Below, one piece after another: positions 37,701 through 46,639 of a DNA stretch of 64,000 nucleotides (the first letter of the stretch is position 1; the number at the start of each line of letters is the position of its first letter). Under the pieces are notes generated by a model that saw only the letters and a program-made list of their open reading frames with translations, was not told where the DNA came from and did not search any database. The position numbers and the translations under genes are program-made. Source of the DNA: Flavobacterium circumlabens (lineage in GTDB: Bacteria; Bacteroidota; Bacteroidia; Flavobacteriales; Flavobacteriaceae); assembly GCF_004345565.1 (NCBI RefSeq), contig NZ_SLWA01000003.1:372001-436000 (forward strand). The letters are read 5' to 3'.

Positions 37701-38809
37701 ATATTTTTCTTTGCATCTTCGCAGAAAGAAAGCATGAAGTTGGCGGCAGGATCTTCGTCTTCTTTATGGGTCAGTGGATCCTTGCTTTTAAAATGATTAA
37801 AATAGAGCGGTTTTTTTCCCATCATACTGACGCCGCCGCGCAGGGTTCCGAACCACATTTCTCCGGTTTTGCTTTCGAAGATATCATACAGCGATTTACT
37901 GTTCAGCAATGCAACAGGACCGCTGGCACGATACAAAACAGGAGCAGTCTGATTTTTGGTAAGCGTATAAAGACCCGCTCCGTCAGTAGCAATCCAAAGT
38001 CTGTTTTCCTGCTGAAAGAAATCGCGCACGACGGTTTTTTCCGGAAAGTAATTTTCAGAATACGTATTCAGATTATGATTGTATAAGTACGCCCCTTCGT
38101 CTGATCCGATCCAGAGGCCTTCATGGGTCAGTTTAATGCAATTGGCACCTGTAAGGACAGGGTTGAGAAGCGTTAGTTTTTTGGATTGAATATCGTACTG
38201 GCAAAGACCGGTTCCGGTTATAAAAACATAGAAGATTTGTTTTTTCGCATGATACGCTATGGATCTTGCGATATAATGTAATTTTCCGTTGAAAGGGATC
38301 GCTGTTCCAATTTTCTCCCCTTCTTTAAATAGGACGATGGCCTCTTTGGTGGCGACGAGAATGATATGCAGCGAATGTACCGCAATTATTTCGTAGGCGG
38401 TAACGTTTAAGGGTTTGACTTTTCGGTTCGTGTCATAATAGTACAACGGACTAAAAGCAGATCGTTCGGCATTAAAAACCACCGGGCCGGCAGTTGTCCC
38501 TACCCATAAATTATTTTCGAAGTCACCTTCTATACAGCTAATGGCATTTCCCTGAATCGAAGTGGGATCCCTGTGAATATGGCGGTAAATTTTAAAATCA
38601 TTTCCATCATAGCGGTTCAGTCCGTCAAAAGTTCCAAACCACATATAGCCATTCTGATCCTGATAAATAGACGCTACAGAATTGTTGGAAAGTCCCGATG
38701 AAATATCAAGATGCCTTATCGGGTAATTCTGTCCGGCTGCCTGTAGGTGCAGAAGACTAATAACAAGAAAGGACAATACCTTATTCATAGAAAATTTTTT
38801 AAAAAGCAT
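34718..38809 (-). CDS. Hybrid two-component sensor/regulator (HTCS) of the galactan locus
   Basis: A 1363-residue one-piece two-component system. After a signal peptide (VLSFLVISLLHLQAAGQ; an alternative start is at 38788) come two seven-bladed-type sensor propellers with many WxG/YDG repeats (about 30-690), a Y_Y_Y domain (to about 770), one TM helix (about 780-800), a kinase with H833 in AHELRTP and ATP boxes DTGSGI and GFGIGLYVAQ, a receiver with D1147 in LSDISMEG, and a C-terminal AraC HTH. It binds an oligosaccharide in the periplasm and activates sus-type genes. It is divergent from susC, which points to galactan oligosaccharides as ligand. Confidence 0.95.
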   Translation of the reverse strand: MLFKKFSMNKVLSFLVISLLHLQAAGQNYPIRHLDISSGLSNNSVASIYQDQNGYMWFGTFDGLNRYDGNDFKIYRHIHRDPTSIQGNAISCIEGDFENNLWVGTTAGPVVFNAERSAFSPLYYYDTNRKVKPLNVTAYEIIAVHSLHIILVATKEAIVLFKEGEKIGTAIPFNGKLHYIARSIAYHAKKQIFYVFITGTGLCQYDIQSKKLTLLNPVLTGANCIKLTHEGLWIGSDEGAYLYNHNLNTYSENYFPEKTVVRDFFQQENRLWIATDGAGLYTLTKNQTAPVLYRASGPVALLNSKSLYDIFESKTGEMWFGTLRGGVSMMGKKPLYFNHFKSKDPLTHKEDEDPAANFMLSFCEDAKKNIWIGTDGAGMRYWNRKQNTYDVYSTTAPAGRKIQSNFVTSIVRDADNAIWVAMWKGGVCRIDPQSKAIQNFSIYNQITKKAEQESWLLFIDSKKTLWLAVTNGGALYQFDKRQNKFICYSTALRNVTCLYETKDGKIWGGTFNSFFEIEPKTKKVKNYHSDYTIRCITEDQNNNLWIGTVEGGLLLFNRKAGTFKKYTTQNGLSSNTILRLLEDKKGDLWMSTYHGISRLNPKNNTFRNFGVSDGLQGHQFSWNAGTELSTGEFIFGGINGFNVFDPDHIKDKKNTGKFLLNDLLVNNQSLNPDSPYITQKKLEMISAAELPYEKSALSFDFVYLDYVNSEKINTAYFLEGWDKDWNYTSKNNRANYSRLTEGTYVFKVKTTDVFGNWTKEVTLAKVKILPPWYRTWWAYTFYLLAAAGAIYAYVGYHKNKERLRYEIKLARMEHTKDKEHAEKQFSMFTYMAHELRTPLSLIINPLKSAIDRKNRSEDDLDLNLAYKNAKRLLSLTDQLLLFRKAETDLDELKISRINLNSLCREIYDSFTQMAAVKSLNYQFIEEKTPVEIYGDYEKIEITLFNLISNAFKFTPNKGTISIEIIEKTADVSIIISDTGSGIQENDLAAIFEKFKQIQSKSSNGFGIGLYVAQYFVHKHHGEITCKSEVGKGTSFTIVLPKGKSHFAAMNITEIHPQMSPLVGELLEGMPAANQNTPKSINELSNPEKIQEALISTKKVLLIVEDNPEMNHYLVQLFSKNYIVYSAANGLEGLKLVEKHLPDIVLSDISMEGMNGLDLCKKIKQNDDLSHIPVILLTATTSNDIHLQSITEGADDYVTKPFDSDILLARVDTVLRNRGQLRKYFLDSITLRENVNKVPLEYKEFLDKCIEIVEANLENSEFNLKSFSAAMGMSHSSLYKKIKAISGQTVNVFIRSIRIRRAAVIMLTENINIAQVGPQVGIEDQRYFRQQFVKLFGMKPSEYIKKYRNSFNKELNIIQKGDSI

Positions 38810-38948
38810 GCTGCTCTTTGATATACGAAAATAAAAGGGATGTGATCGGAAAGCGGGATCAATTTTTTAGGCGAATATATTTGAAATCTGGATACTTTGC
38901 GAAATTAACACAATTATTATTGAATGTGTAAAAAGAACATTTGTTTTT

Positions 38949-39012
38949 TACCGCAAAGACGCAAAGATTTTTATTCAAGAATGCCTTAGAAAGCGCAAAG
39001 TTCGCAAAGCTT
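38949..39012. repeat. Dispersed 'CGCAAAG' intergenic repeat
   Basis: Contains ACCGCAAAGACGCAAAG and later GCGCAAAGTTCGCAAAG, a repeat type common in Flavobacterium intergenic DNA. It does not code. Confidence 0.55.
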
Positions 39013-39021
39013 AACACAATA

Positions 39022-39123
39022 TTGTCATTTCGACGAAGGAGAAATTGCACTCGTGACTCGACAAAGATGGCGATTTTGATTGTGGAGTTTCTTGCGGAGA
39101 TTTCTCCTTCGTCGAAATGACAA
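39022..39123. repeat. Inverted-repeat element with perfect 24-bp arms
   Basis: The left arm at 39022-39045 (TTGTCATTTCGACGAAGGAG plus AAAT) and the right arm at 39100-39123 are exact reverse complements, separated by 54 bases. This REP/MITE-like sequence with the 'TCATTTCGACGAAGGAGAAAT' core is widely dispersed in flavobacterial genomes. It may fold into a long RNA hairpin on either strand. Confidence 0.8.
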
Positions 39124-39783
39124 AACCTTCGGTTTTATGTCTTTGCCAGAGATTTATTCGCCGTAACCTTATAGATTTTTTAACTTAATGACATTAGCTT
39201 AGAGATGCCTTTTATAGAAACGGATAGTAAATTTTTTTTGCGTTCTCTGTGGTAAATTTAAAATTTGAGACCTTTTAAATTATTTTTTTTGAGAATATAC
39301 CGATTAAAAACCGCAAACCATTCGATTGTTAAATCGATTATTATAAAGGTTAATTATTTCCAATATCATTTTTTTTGAAAGAAAAAATTGAAGAATATGT
39401 TTTTATTAAGTGTCGCGTGCACACTTTTACGAAATTGTCCCCTTTTATAAATGAATTTTTCCCTGTCGTAATACCGCGCTCTGTACTTAATTTGCATTAT
39501 AAGTTGATAAACTATAACGTTTGAGTGCTAATGCTTTCTTTTTTTGTTCAGCGTAAGTCAACGAAAACAAACTAACCCATTATTGTAACCAAAAACAATT
39601 TAAACATGACCAGCATTTCAATTAAAATTTACAGCCGGAAACCTTTCCTTATTGTAAAAAAAAGAGAGTAAGCTTATTTTGAGAAGCAGAATTGTAATCT
39701 TAAAATTAGGTATCCCTGCAATCATTTTTGTCACCAACTCTAATTCACAAAAACTAACTTAAACCAACCCAATTAAAAAAAGT

Positions 39784-42726
39784 ATGAAAAGAATTAAAAC
39801 CAAATTTTTACTTTTATTACTCTTACTTCCTTTTTGTGTTTTTGCTCAGAACACCATTAGCGGAGTTGTTCTGGAAAAATCTACCAGACAGCCCATACCG
39901 GGAGTAAACATAAAAGTAGTAGGGGCAAACAGTAGTACCTCTACAGACTTTGATGGAAAATTTCAATTATCCGGAGTAAAAGCAGATAGTAAAATTACCT
40001 TTTCCTATACCGGTTATACCAATCAGACGATAGCGGTTGCCGGACAGAAAAACATAACGGTATCTCTTGAAGAAGATAATAATCAACTGAAAGAAGTAGT
40101 GGTTCAGGTAGGGTACGGAAGCGTTAAAAAGAAAGACGCTACGGGATCTGTTACCGCACTTACAACCAAAGACTTTAACAAAGGAAATAATATTACCACA
40201 GAAAACCTGCTTAACGGAAGAGTAGCCGGTTTAACCGTAAATTCAACGGGTGCTCCGGGTTCCAGTTCTCAAATCAGGATTCGAGGAGGAAGTTCGCTTT
40301 TTGCCAGTAATGACCCTCTTATTGTGATCGACGGATTGCCTCTTGATAATGCGACCAATACAGGTTCTTCTTCGTTTTTGGCCTCCTTAAATCCGGCAAC
40401 TGTTGAATCGATAACAGTTTTGAAAGACGCATCGGCTTCTGCCATTTACGGTTCCCGTGCCTCCAATGGGGTTATTATCATCACGACTAAAAAAGGAAGC
40501 AAAACATTATCTGTAGATTATAATGTACAATATGCTGCGGGTACACTGACTAAAACGGTTGATGTTTTTAGTGCAGATGAATTTAGAAGTGTTATTGCAG
40601 ACCGAAGAAGCGATGACCTGAGTAAACTGGGGACTGCCAATACCGATTGGCAAAAAGCCATTTACAGAAACACCGGAACGGTAGATCAGAGTTTAGCGGT
40701 TAGAGGAAGTTTATTCAATATCATTCCAACAAGTTTAACACTGGGAAATACAGATCAGCAGGGATTGCGTTTAACCAATAATTTTAAAAGAAATACGGTT
40801 GGTTTGGTAATGAATCCAACTTTCCTGGACAATCATTTAAAATTGAGGCTTTCGGCCAATTATACCAACGAAATCAACCGATTTACAGATGCTGTTGAAG
40901 GCGCTGCGATTGGTTTTGACCCCACTCAGCCTATAAAAGTGGAAGGTGCGCCTTATGGCGGTTATTTTGAATATACCACTGGTGCAGATGCCAACGGAAA
41001 TTATCCGTTAGTTTCGACTGCGGCACGAAATCCGGTTTCGCAATTGCTGAATACCAATGACAGAGGAACGAATGACAGAATTTTTGGAAATTTTGAAATC
41101 GATTATAAATTTCATTTTTTACCCGCTTTAAGAGCTGTTGTAAATGTTGGTTTTGATGAATCGAATGGAGAAAGAAGAAGAGTGGTTGGTGCTGATGCCG
41201 GTTCTGCTCCTTCAAACAACAACATTCCGTACGGGACAAATGAATATACGGAAGCCACCAGAAGAAATAAATTATTAGATACGTATTTAGTGTATAACAA
41301 AACTTTTAACGCATTGAATTTTGAAATGACAGGTGGTTATTCGTATCAAAAATTTCAAAGCTCCAAATTTGAAACGGGTAATATTTTAAACCCTGACTTA
41401 CCATCAACATTTCCTGAAACTACGCTGGATACAGATGTTGTTTTATTAGGGTTCTTTGCGAGAACAAATTTAAATTTCAGAGACAAATATTTATTAACGT
41501 TATCGTACAGAAGAGATGGTTCATCCAGATTTGAAGAAGCGAATCGTTGGGGGAATTTCCCTTCTGTAGCTTTTGCCTGGAAAATCAAAGAAGATTTCTT
41601 TAAAGAAAGTACGGTAGTATCGGACTTGAAATTAAGATTAAGTTATGGAATTACAGGTCAGCAGGATATTCCGGAACCAAACGGATACCTGCAAAAATAC
41701 CAGTTGGGCGGCGGAAATTCGGAGTATTATTTTGGAGACAGTCCAATTCCGGTGGCACTTCCATCCAAAAGAACAAACAATTTGAAATGGGAGGAAACTA
41801 CTTCCTATAATGCAGGTCTTGATTTTGGTTTTTTAGACAATCGCTTGTCTGCCGGACTTGATGTTTATTATAAGGAATCTAAAGATTTACTGGTAAATGC
41901 AGCCATATATGATGGTAGTAATTTCTCTAACCGCGTGTATCAAAACGTAGGTAGCTTTACCACAAAAGGGGTTGAGTTTACAATTAATGCGAATGCGGTT
42001 AAAACAGAAAATTTCAACTGGAATATGAACTTTAATATTGCCAAATTCGAAAGAAGAATCAAAAATCTGATTAACGGAACCGATATCTTTTTAGGAGACA
42101 ACATTGCAGGAACAGGAACTCCGGGACAAATTTTCAGAGAAGGATATACACCGTATTCTTTCTATGTGTTCAAACAATTATACAACAACGAAGGAAAACC
42201 AATTGATGGTGCTTTTGCAGATTTAAATGGCGATAATATTAAAAATGATTCCGATAAATACATCTACAACAATCCGGATCCTGATTTTACATTGGGATTT
42301 GCCTCCAATATGAATTATAAAAAATTCGATTTTTCGTTTAATTTAAGAGCCAGTATCGGTAACCGGATTTTTAATGCCGTAGACGCCAGTAGAGCACAAT
42401 ATGACGCGATGGAAAACGGCGGGGTTTTAAGCAACATTCCTTCATCGGTAACAGAAACTAATTTTCAGACGACTTCAAATGTGGTATTATCAGATCTTTA
42501 TATTGAGAATGCTTCTTTCTTAAAATTAGACAACGTGACGTTAGGTTATACCTTAAACAACTGGCTGAACAGCAAAGCCTCCTTAAGAGTATCAACAGGA
42601 GTTCAGAACGTTTTTGTCCTTACCAAATACAGCGGTTTAGATCCTGAAATTACCAATAATGGTGTAGACAAAACGATTTACCCAAGACAGCGATCCATCT
42701 TGTTTGGTCTTAATCTTAAATTTTAA
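39784..42726 (+). CDS. susC: SusC/RagA TonB-dependent outer-membrane transporter
   Basis: A 980-residue transporter: signal peptide (FLLLLLLLPFCVFAQ), a carboxypeptidase-regulatory-like domain (about 23-100, ISGVVLEKSTRQPIPGVNIK), a TonB box region, the plug (LLNGRVAGLTVNSTG, IRIRGGSSLF, DPLIVIDGLP, ASAIYGSRASNGVI) and a 22-strand barrel. It imports oligosaccharides together with the SusD gene 5 bases downstream. The locus points to beta-1,4-galactan fragments. It is divergent from the HTCS gene that should control it. Confidence 0.96.
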   Translation: MKRIKTKFLLLLLLLPFCVFAQNTISGVVLEKSTRQPIPGVNIKVVGANSSTSTDFDGKFQLSGVKADSKITFSYTGYTNQTIAVAGQKNITVSLEEDNNQLKEVVVQVGYGSVKKKDATGSVTALTTKDFNKGNNITTENLLNGRVAGLTVNSTGAPGSSSQIRIRGGSSLFASNDPLIVIDGLPLDNATNTGSSSFLASLNPATVESITVLKDASASAIYGSRASNGVIIITTKKGSKTLSVDYNVQYAAGTLTKTVDVFSADEFRSVIADRRSDDLSKLGTANTDWQKAIYRNTGTVDQSLAVRGSLFNIIPTSLTLGNTDQQGLRLTNNFKRNTVGLVMNPTFLDNHLKLRLSANYTNEINRFTDAVEGAAIGFDPTQPIKVEGAPYGGYFEYTTGADANGNYPLVSTAARNPVSQLLNTNDRGTNDRIFGNFEIDYKFHFLPALRAVVNVGFDESNGERRRVVGADAGSAPSNNNIPYGTNEYTEATRRNKLLDTYLVYNKTFNALNFEMTGGYSYQKFQSSKFETGNILNPDLPSTFPETTLDTDVVLLGFFARTNLNFRDKYLLTLSYRRDGSSRFEEANRWGNFPSVAFAWKIKEDFFKESTVVSDLKLRLSYGITGQQDIPEPNGYLQKYQLGGGNSEYYFGDSPIPVALPSKRTNNLKWEETTSYNAGLDFGFLDNRLSAGLDVYYKESKDLLVNAAIYDGSNFSNRVYQNVGSFTTKGVEFTINANAVKTENFNWNMNFNIAKFERRIKNLINGTDIFLGDNIAGTGTPGQIFREGYTPYSFYVFKQLYNNEGKPIDGAFADLNGDNIKNDSDKYIYNNPDPDFTLGFASNMNYKKFDFSFNLRASIGNRIFNAVDASRAQYDAMENGGVLSNIPSSVTETNFQTTSNVVLSDLYIENASFLKLDNVTLGYTLNNWLNSKASLRVSTGVQNVFVLTKYSGLDPEITNNGVDKTIYPRQRSILFGLNLKF

Positions 42727-42731
42727 TAACG

Positions 42732-44339
42732 ATGAAAAAATATATTTTAATAACAATTTTAGCGTTGACTACCGTTTTTCAGTCCTGTACGGATGACTTA
42801 AACGTAGTTTCTAAAGATGATGACGTGCTTTCGTCTGATGTTTTATTTTCGACTCCGGACGGATATAAAAAAGCTTTCGCAGGCGTATACGGAAATTTAA
42901 CTTTAACCGGAGTTCTTGGGCCTGATAATTCTTCGCTTGAAGGCGTAGATGCAGGAACGAGCCAGTTTACAAGATGTTTATTGTACCTGCAGGAATTAAC
43001 TACGGACGAATTGGTCTGGAGTTATGAAAATGACGGAGGTACGGCAGAATTGCAGCGTAATATCTGGACCGCTGCAAATCCGGTTATTTTAGGAATGTTC
43101 AGCAGAACGATGGTTTCTGTTTCCTATGCAAACGAATTTTTACGTCAGAGCACACCCGAAAAACTAAGTGCAAGAGGCATTACCAATGGGGCAACTTTGG
43201 CTGATATAGCGCTTTACCGTAAAGAAGTCCGTGTTTTAAGAGCCTATGCGTATTACAACATGATGGATTTATTTGGAAAAGCACCCATGTATACCGAAAA
43301 TGACCCTGTAAATTTTACCGGACCGGAGTACAACAGAAAGCAGTTATTTGATTTTATTGAAAGTGAATTAAAAGCGGTGTTACCGGATTTAAAAGCAGCC
43401 AGAACAAATGAATACGGAAGATTAGACCAATCTATGGCCCGTATGATCCTGGCAAAAATATATCTGAATGCGCAGGTCTACATTCAGGCCAATCGTTTTG
43501 ATGATTGTATTACCATGTGTAATGAAATTATTGCCGGTGGTTATACTTTAAAACCAAAATACCTGGACAATTTTAAAGCAGATAACAATACTTCTCAGGA
43601 AATCATTTTCGGAATCCAGTCAGATGGAGGGGTTTCTCAAAACTGGGGCGCAACCACTGTTTTAACCAATGGCCAAATTGGTGCCTGGGAAAACAATGGG
43701 GCTGATTTTGGAATTGGCGGCTGGACAGGAGCGCTTCGAATCAGAAAAGAATTTGCTCAGAAATTTGACGGTACAAAATTTAGTCAGGACACCAGAAATA
43801 CCATAGGAAAAGGGGTTCAGGGCGATCCGGGAAAACAAAGATCGATTGATATTGAAGATATTGGTGTAAAAACACAAGGTTATATTTTATCTAAATTTTC
43901 CAATAAAACGTCAACAGGCGTAAACGGAAGCAGTTCGTCGTTTGCGGATACTGATTTTCCATTGTTCCGGTTAGCCGATGTCTATTTAATGTATGCAGAA
44001 GCCACTTTAAGAGGCGGAAACGGGACACTTCCCCAGGCATTAAATTATGTAAATGCTTTAAGACAAAGAGCGAATAGTAATTCGACTGTTGGAAACATTG
44101 CTTTAAGCGACTTAACCCTTGATTTTCTTATTGATGAAAGAGCACGTGAATTACACTGGGAAGCACACCGAAGACAAGATTTAATCCGTTTTGGAAAATA
44201 TACCGGAGGTTCTTACAATTGGGCTTGGAAAGGAAATTCTTCAAAAGGAATTTCAATTCCGGCATACAGAAGTGTTTTTCCGATTCCGGAAGGATCATTG
44301 GGAGCCAATAGAAATTTGACTCAAAACACGGGTTATTAA
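42732..44339 (+). CDS. susD: SusD/RagB surface glycan-binding lipoprotein
   Basis: A 535-residue lipoprotein (TTVFQSCTDD, C19; acidic residues after Cys suggest surface export). The TPR-type helices and SusD wording LRAYAYYNMMDLFGKAP, RMILAKIYLNAQVY, FPLFRLADVYLMYAEA and ERARELHWEAHRRQDLIRFG are clear. It forms the lid of the SusC transporter and binds the sugar. It lies 5 bases after susC and 31 before susE. Confidence 0.96.
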   Translation: MKKYILITILALTTVFQSCTDDLNVVSKDDDVLSSDVLFSTPDGYKKAFAGVYGNLTLTGVLGPDNSSLEGVDAGTSQFTRCLLYLQELTTDELVWSYENDGGTAELQRNIWTAANPVILGMFSRTMVSVSYANEFLRQSTPEKLSARGITNGATLADIALYRKEVRVLRAYAYYNMMDLFGKAPMYTENDPVNFTGPEYNRKQLFDFIESELKAVLPDLKAARTNEYGRLDQSMARMILAKIYLNAQVYIQANRFDDCITMCNEIIAGGYTLKPKYLDNFKADNNTSQEIIFGIQSDGGVSQNWGATTVLTNGQIGAWENNGADFGIGGWTGALRIRKEFAQKFDGTKFSQDTRNTIGKGVQGDPGKQRSIDIEDIGVKTQGYILSKFSNKTSTGVNGSSSSFADTDFPLFRLADVYLMYAEATLRGGNGTLPQALNYVNALRQRANSNSTVGNIALSDLTLDFLIDERARELHWEAHRRQDLIRFGKYTGGSYNWAWKGNSSKGISIPAYRSVFPIPEGSLGANRNLTQNTGY

Positions 44340-44370
44340 AACTTTTTTTTAAACATAAACGATACGAAAA

Positions 44371-45438
44371 ATGAAACATCTATATAAAATATTTACAGTT
44401 ATTGCCTTACTTACAGGACTTTGGTCTTGTGAAAACGAAGAGGATTTGATGATCTTAGCCCCTCAGGAAGCTGCTTTCTCTGTCATTACACCTGAGAATG
44501 GTTCTTCGACTATCTTAAATAAAGACACCCCGAACAATACGGCCCTGACTTTAACCTGGGAAAAAGTGAACTACGGAACACCAACGATTGTTACTTATAC
44601 CGTACAGTTTGCAGCCAGCAATACGGAGTTTGCAGCACCGCTGGATGTTACAACTTCTACAAATACTCATGCCACTATTACAGTAGCAGAACTGAATGCA
44701 AAAGCACTTGAATTGGGGCTTACGGCTGATGTAGAAGGAACAATCGATGTTAGAATTAAAGCAACAGTTGGAACAACGCTTTCAGAACCAAAACTTTCTA
44801 CGCCCATTACAATTGCACTAACTCCTTACCGAGGCGTATTTCCGAGAATTGATTTGTTTTTGGTAGGTCCCGGTACGGCTGCAGGATGGAGTGTAACGAG
44901 CAACAATATGCCAATTTACAGAGATACAAAAGAAAATGCCAAGTTCTATTACACCGGATATTTTAATAAAGATGGTTTTAAATTAATAGAACAAATTGGT
45001 TTCTGGGCTCCGGCTTACGGAACAAATGGGGCGAAAGTACAATACAGAGCAACAGAAGGTGATACGGATCCGGGAGTATTCCCAACGACAGCTTCAGGGT
45101 ATTATAGTTTTGAAGTGAATCTTGAAGAATTAACCTATAAAATCACTCCGTATACAGGACCAATGACCACGTATGCAACCATTACTTTGACCGGATCTGT
45201 TTTAACAGGCGATGATACGGGCTGGAATACTGAAGTTCCTTTAGTACAATCTGCCTTTGATGCCCATATCTGGAAAGTGACGCAAACCTTAAAAGCCGGA
45301 AAAATGAAATTCAAAGCAAACAACAGCTGGGATGTAAGTTGGGGAGATAATGGCGGAGATATTATTGTTGAGGCTGGAAAATATGAAATCTGGTTCAATG
45401 ACTTAGATGGCCGTTATATGTTCATCTCAACGCCATAA
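44371..45438 (+). CDS. SusE/SusF-type surface glycan-binding lipoprotein
   Basis: A 355-residue lipoprotein (LLTGLWSCENEEDL, C20, strongly acidic +1 to +6, a surface-export signal). The SusE N-terminal fibronectin-like domain (about 35-150, LTLTWEKVNYG) precedes two starch-binding-module-like beta domains (LFLVGPGTAAGWSV; ITLTGSVLTGDDTGWNTEVPL). It helps hold polysaccharide at the surface. It follows susD, and a terminator-like hairpin separates it from the enzymes. Confidence 0.88.
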   Translation: MKHLYKIFTVIALLTGLWSCENEEDLMILAPQEAAFSVITPENGSSTILNKDTPNNTALTLTWEKVNYGTPTIVTYTVQFAASNTEFAAPLDVTTSTNTHATITVAELNAKALELGLTADVEGTIDVRIKATVGTTLSEPKLSTPITIALTPYRGVFPRIDLFLVGPGTAAGWSVTSNNMPIYRDTKENAKFYYTGYFNKDGFKLIEQIGFWAPAYGTNGAKVQYRATEGDTDPGVFPTTASGYYSFEVNLEELTYKITPYTGPMTTYATITLTGSVLTGDDTGWNTEVPLVQSAFDAHIWKVTQTLKAGKMKFKANNSWDVSWGDNGGDIIVEAGKYEIWFNDLDGRYMFISTP

Positions 45439-45455
45439 TTGAATTAAAAAATAAG

Positions 45456-45487
45456 AGAAGCCTCAATACGCTTATTTTGAGGCTTCT
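45456..45487 (+). terminator. Terminator between susE and the GH53 genes
   Basis: A perfect 11-bp stem AGAAGCCTCAA / TTGAGGCTTCT with a 10-base loop, then TCTTTAC. It probably reduces read-through from transporter to enzyme genes. Confidence 0.7.
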
Positions 45488-45538
45488 TCTTTACATAAAA
45501 AGAGACTTATTTTTAAATTCAAAACTTTACTAATTATC

Positions 45539-46636
45539 ATGAAAAAATATATAAAAATTCTTGGGGTATTGGCTATCACTGCCATTCAGTTTTCGTGCTC
45601 CGGTAATGATGCTGCAGACACAGAAGCGGTGAACCCACCGGATGCAACGGATACTTTTATCAGGGCATCAGATGTTTCTTTTCTTCCTCAAATGGAATCT
45701 TTGGGAACTAAATTTTACAGCAACGGCAGAGCCGAAGGAATGCTGACCACACTAAAGAACGCAGGCTGTAATACCGTCCGGATTCGTTTATGGAAAAATC
45801 CCGTAAATGGACGTTCCGGTTTAAGCGAAGTAAAACAACTGGCTCAAAAAGCAAGACAGGCAGGACTTAGAGTCTGGCTTACCGTTCACTATTCTGACAA
45901 TTGGGCTGATCCGGGAACACAAACCGTTCCTGAAGAATGGAAAAATTTGTCTTTCGCCGATTTAAAAACAGCCGTTACCAATTACACCTCAACCATAATT
46001 ACAGAAATCAATCCGGATATTATCCAGATTGGTAATGAAATCAATAGCGGATTATTGTGGCCGCAAGGAAACCTGATCAGTAACGAACAACAATGTATCG
46101 CTTTATTAACTGCTGCCAGCGCAACTGTTCGCAGTAAAGCGCCCAACACCAAAATAATGATTCATTATGCAGGTGTAAATGGTGGAGCTACCGATTGGTT
46201 TTTTAATAAAATGAAAAGTATTGATTACGATTATATCGGGCTATCGTATTACCCGGTCTGGCATGGTAAAGATTTAACGGAAGTGAAAAATACCATTGAT
46301 GCGTTAGGACAAAAATTCAGCAAAAAAGTCCTGATTGCAGAAACCGCTTATCCTTTTACCTTATTACACAATGACCAGACGAATAACATTGTAGGAACAA
46401 ACGATCAGTTGGTATCGGGATATCCGGCAACTCCGGCGGGACAAAGAACTTTTGTTACGGATATTAAAAACATCGTAAAAACATCCCAATTCGGACAAGG
46501 ATTTGCGTATTGGGGTGGCGAATGGGTGGCTTTTAAAGGTCCGCAATCAACAAGTGGTTCTACATTCGAAAATCAGGCTTTATACAGTTTTGATAACAAC
46601 GCCTTATCCGTAATGCAGGCTTTCAGTAAAGACTAA
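45539..46636 (+). CDS. GH53 endo-beta-1,4-galactanase, lipoprotein (probably surface)
   Basis: A 365-residue GH53 enzyme with lipoprotein signal (AITAIQFSCSGNDAAD, C20). The clan-A barrel motifs are clear: NTVRIRLWKNP, acid/base E167 in IQIGNEINSGLLWPQG, and nucleophile E268 in VLIAETAYPF. It cuts internal beta-1,4 bonds of galactan or arabinogalactan I. Acidic residues near the lipid Cys suggest surface location, unlike the second GH53 3 bases downstream. Mature length is near the family norm. Confidence 0.93.
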   Translation: MKKYIKILGVLAITAIQFSCSGNDAADTEAVNPPDATDTFIRASDVSFLPQMESLGTKFYSNGRAEGMLTTLKNAGCNTVRIRLWKNPVNGRSGLSEVKQLAQKARQAGLRVWLTVHYSDNWADPGTQTVPEEWKNLSFADLKTAVTNYTSTIITEINPDIIQIGNEINSGLLWPQGNLISNEQQCIALLTAASATVRSKAPNTKIMIHYAGVNGGATDWFFNKMKSIDYDYIGLSYYPVWHGKDLTEVKNTIDALGQKFSKKVLIAETAYPFTLLHNDQTNNIVGTNDQLVSGYPATPAGQRTFVTDIKNIVKTSQFGQGFAYWGGEWVAFKGPQSTSGSTFENQALYSFDNNALSVMQAFSKD

Positions 46637-46639
46637 AAC

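Larger units (their letters stand above)
38810..39783. other. Regulatory and repeat-bearing spacer between HTCS and susC
   Basis: 974 bases without a gene. It contains two dispersed repeats (38949 and 39022) and, nearer susC, the divergent promoter zone. AAGTGT and ACACTT (39408-39426) form a small inverted repeat that could be an HTCS site, but this is weak. Confidence 0.6.

Noticed and set aside
37511..38086. 191-codon plus-strand open frame inside the HTCS gene
   Set aside because: The opposite strand encodes clear propeller repeats; this frame shows no motif.
38859..39050. 63-codon minus-strand open frame
   Set aside because: It lies on dispersed intergenic repeats and has low complexity.
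39408..39426. AAGTGT/ACACTT inverted repeat as HTCS operator
   Set aside because: Only 6-bp arms in AT-rich DNA and no second copy; too weak to annotate as a site.
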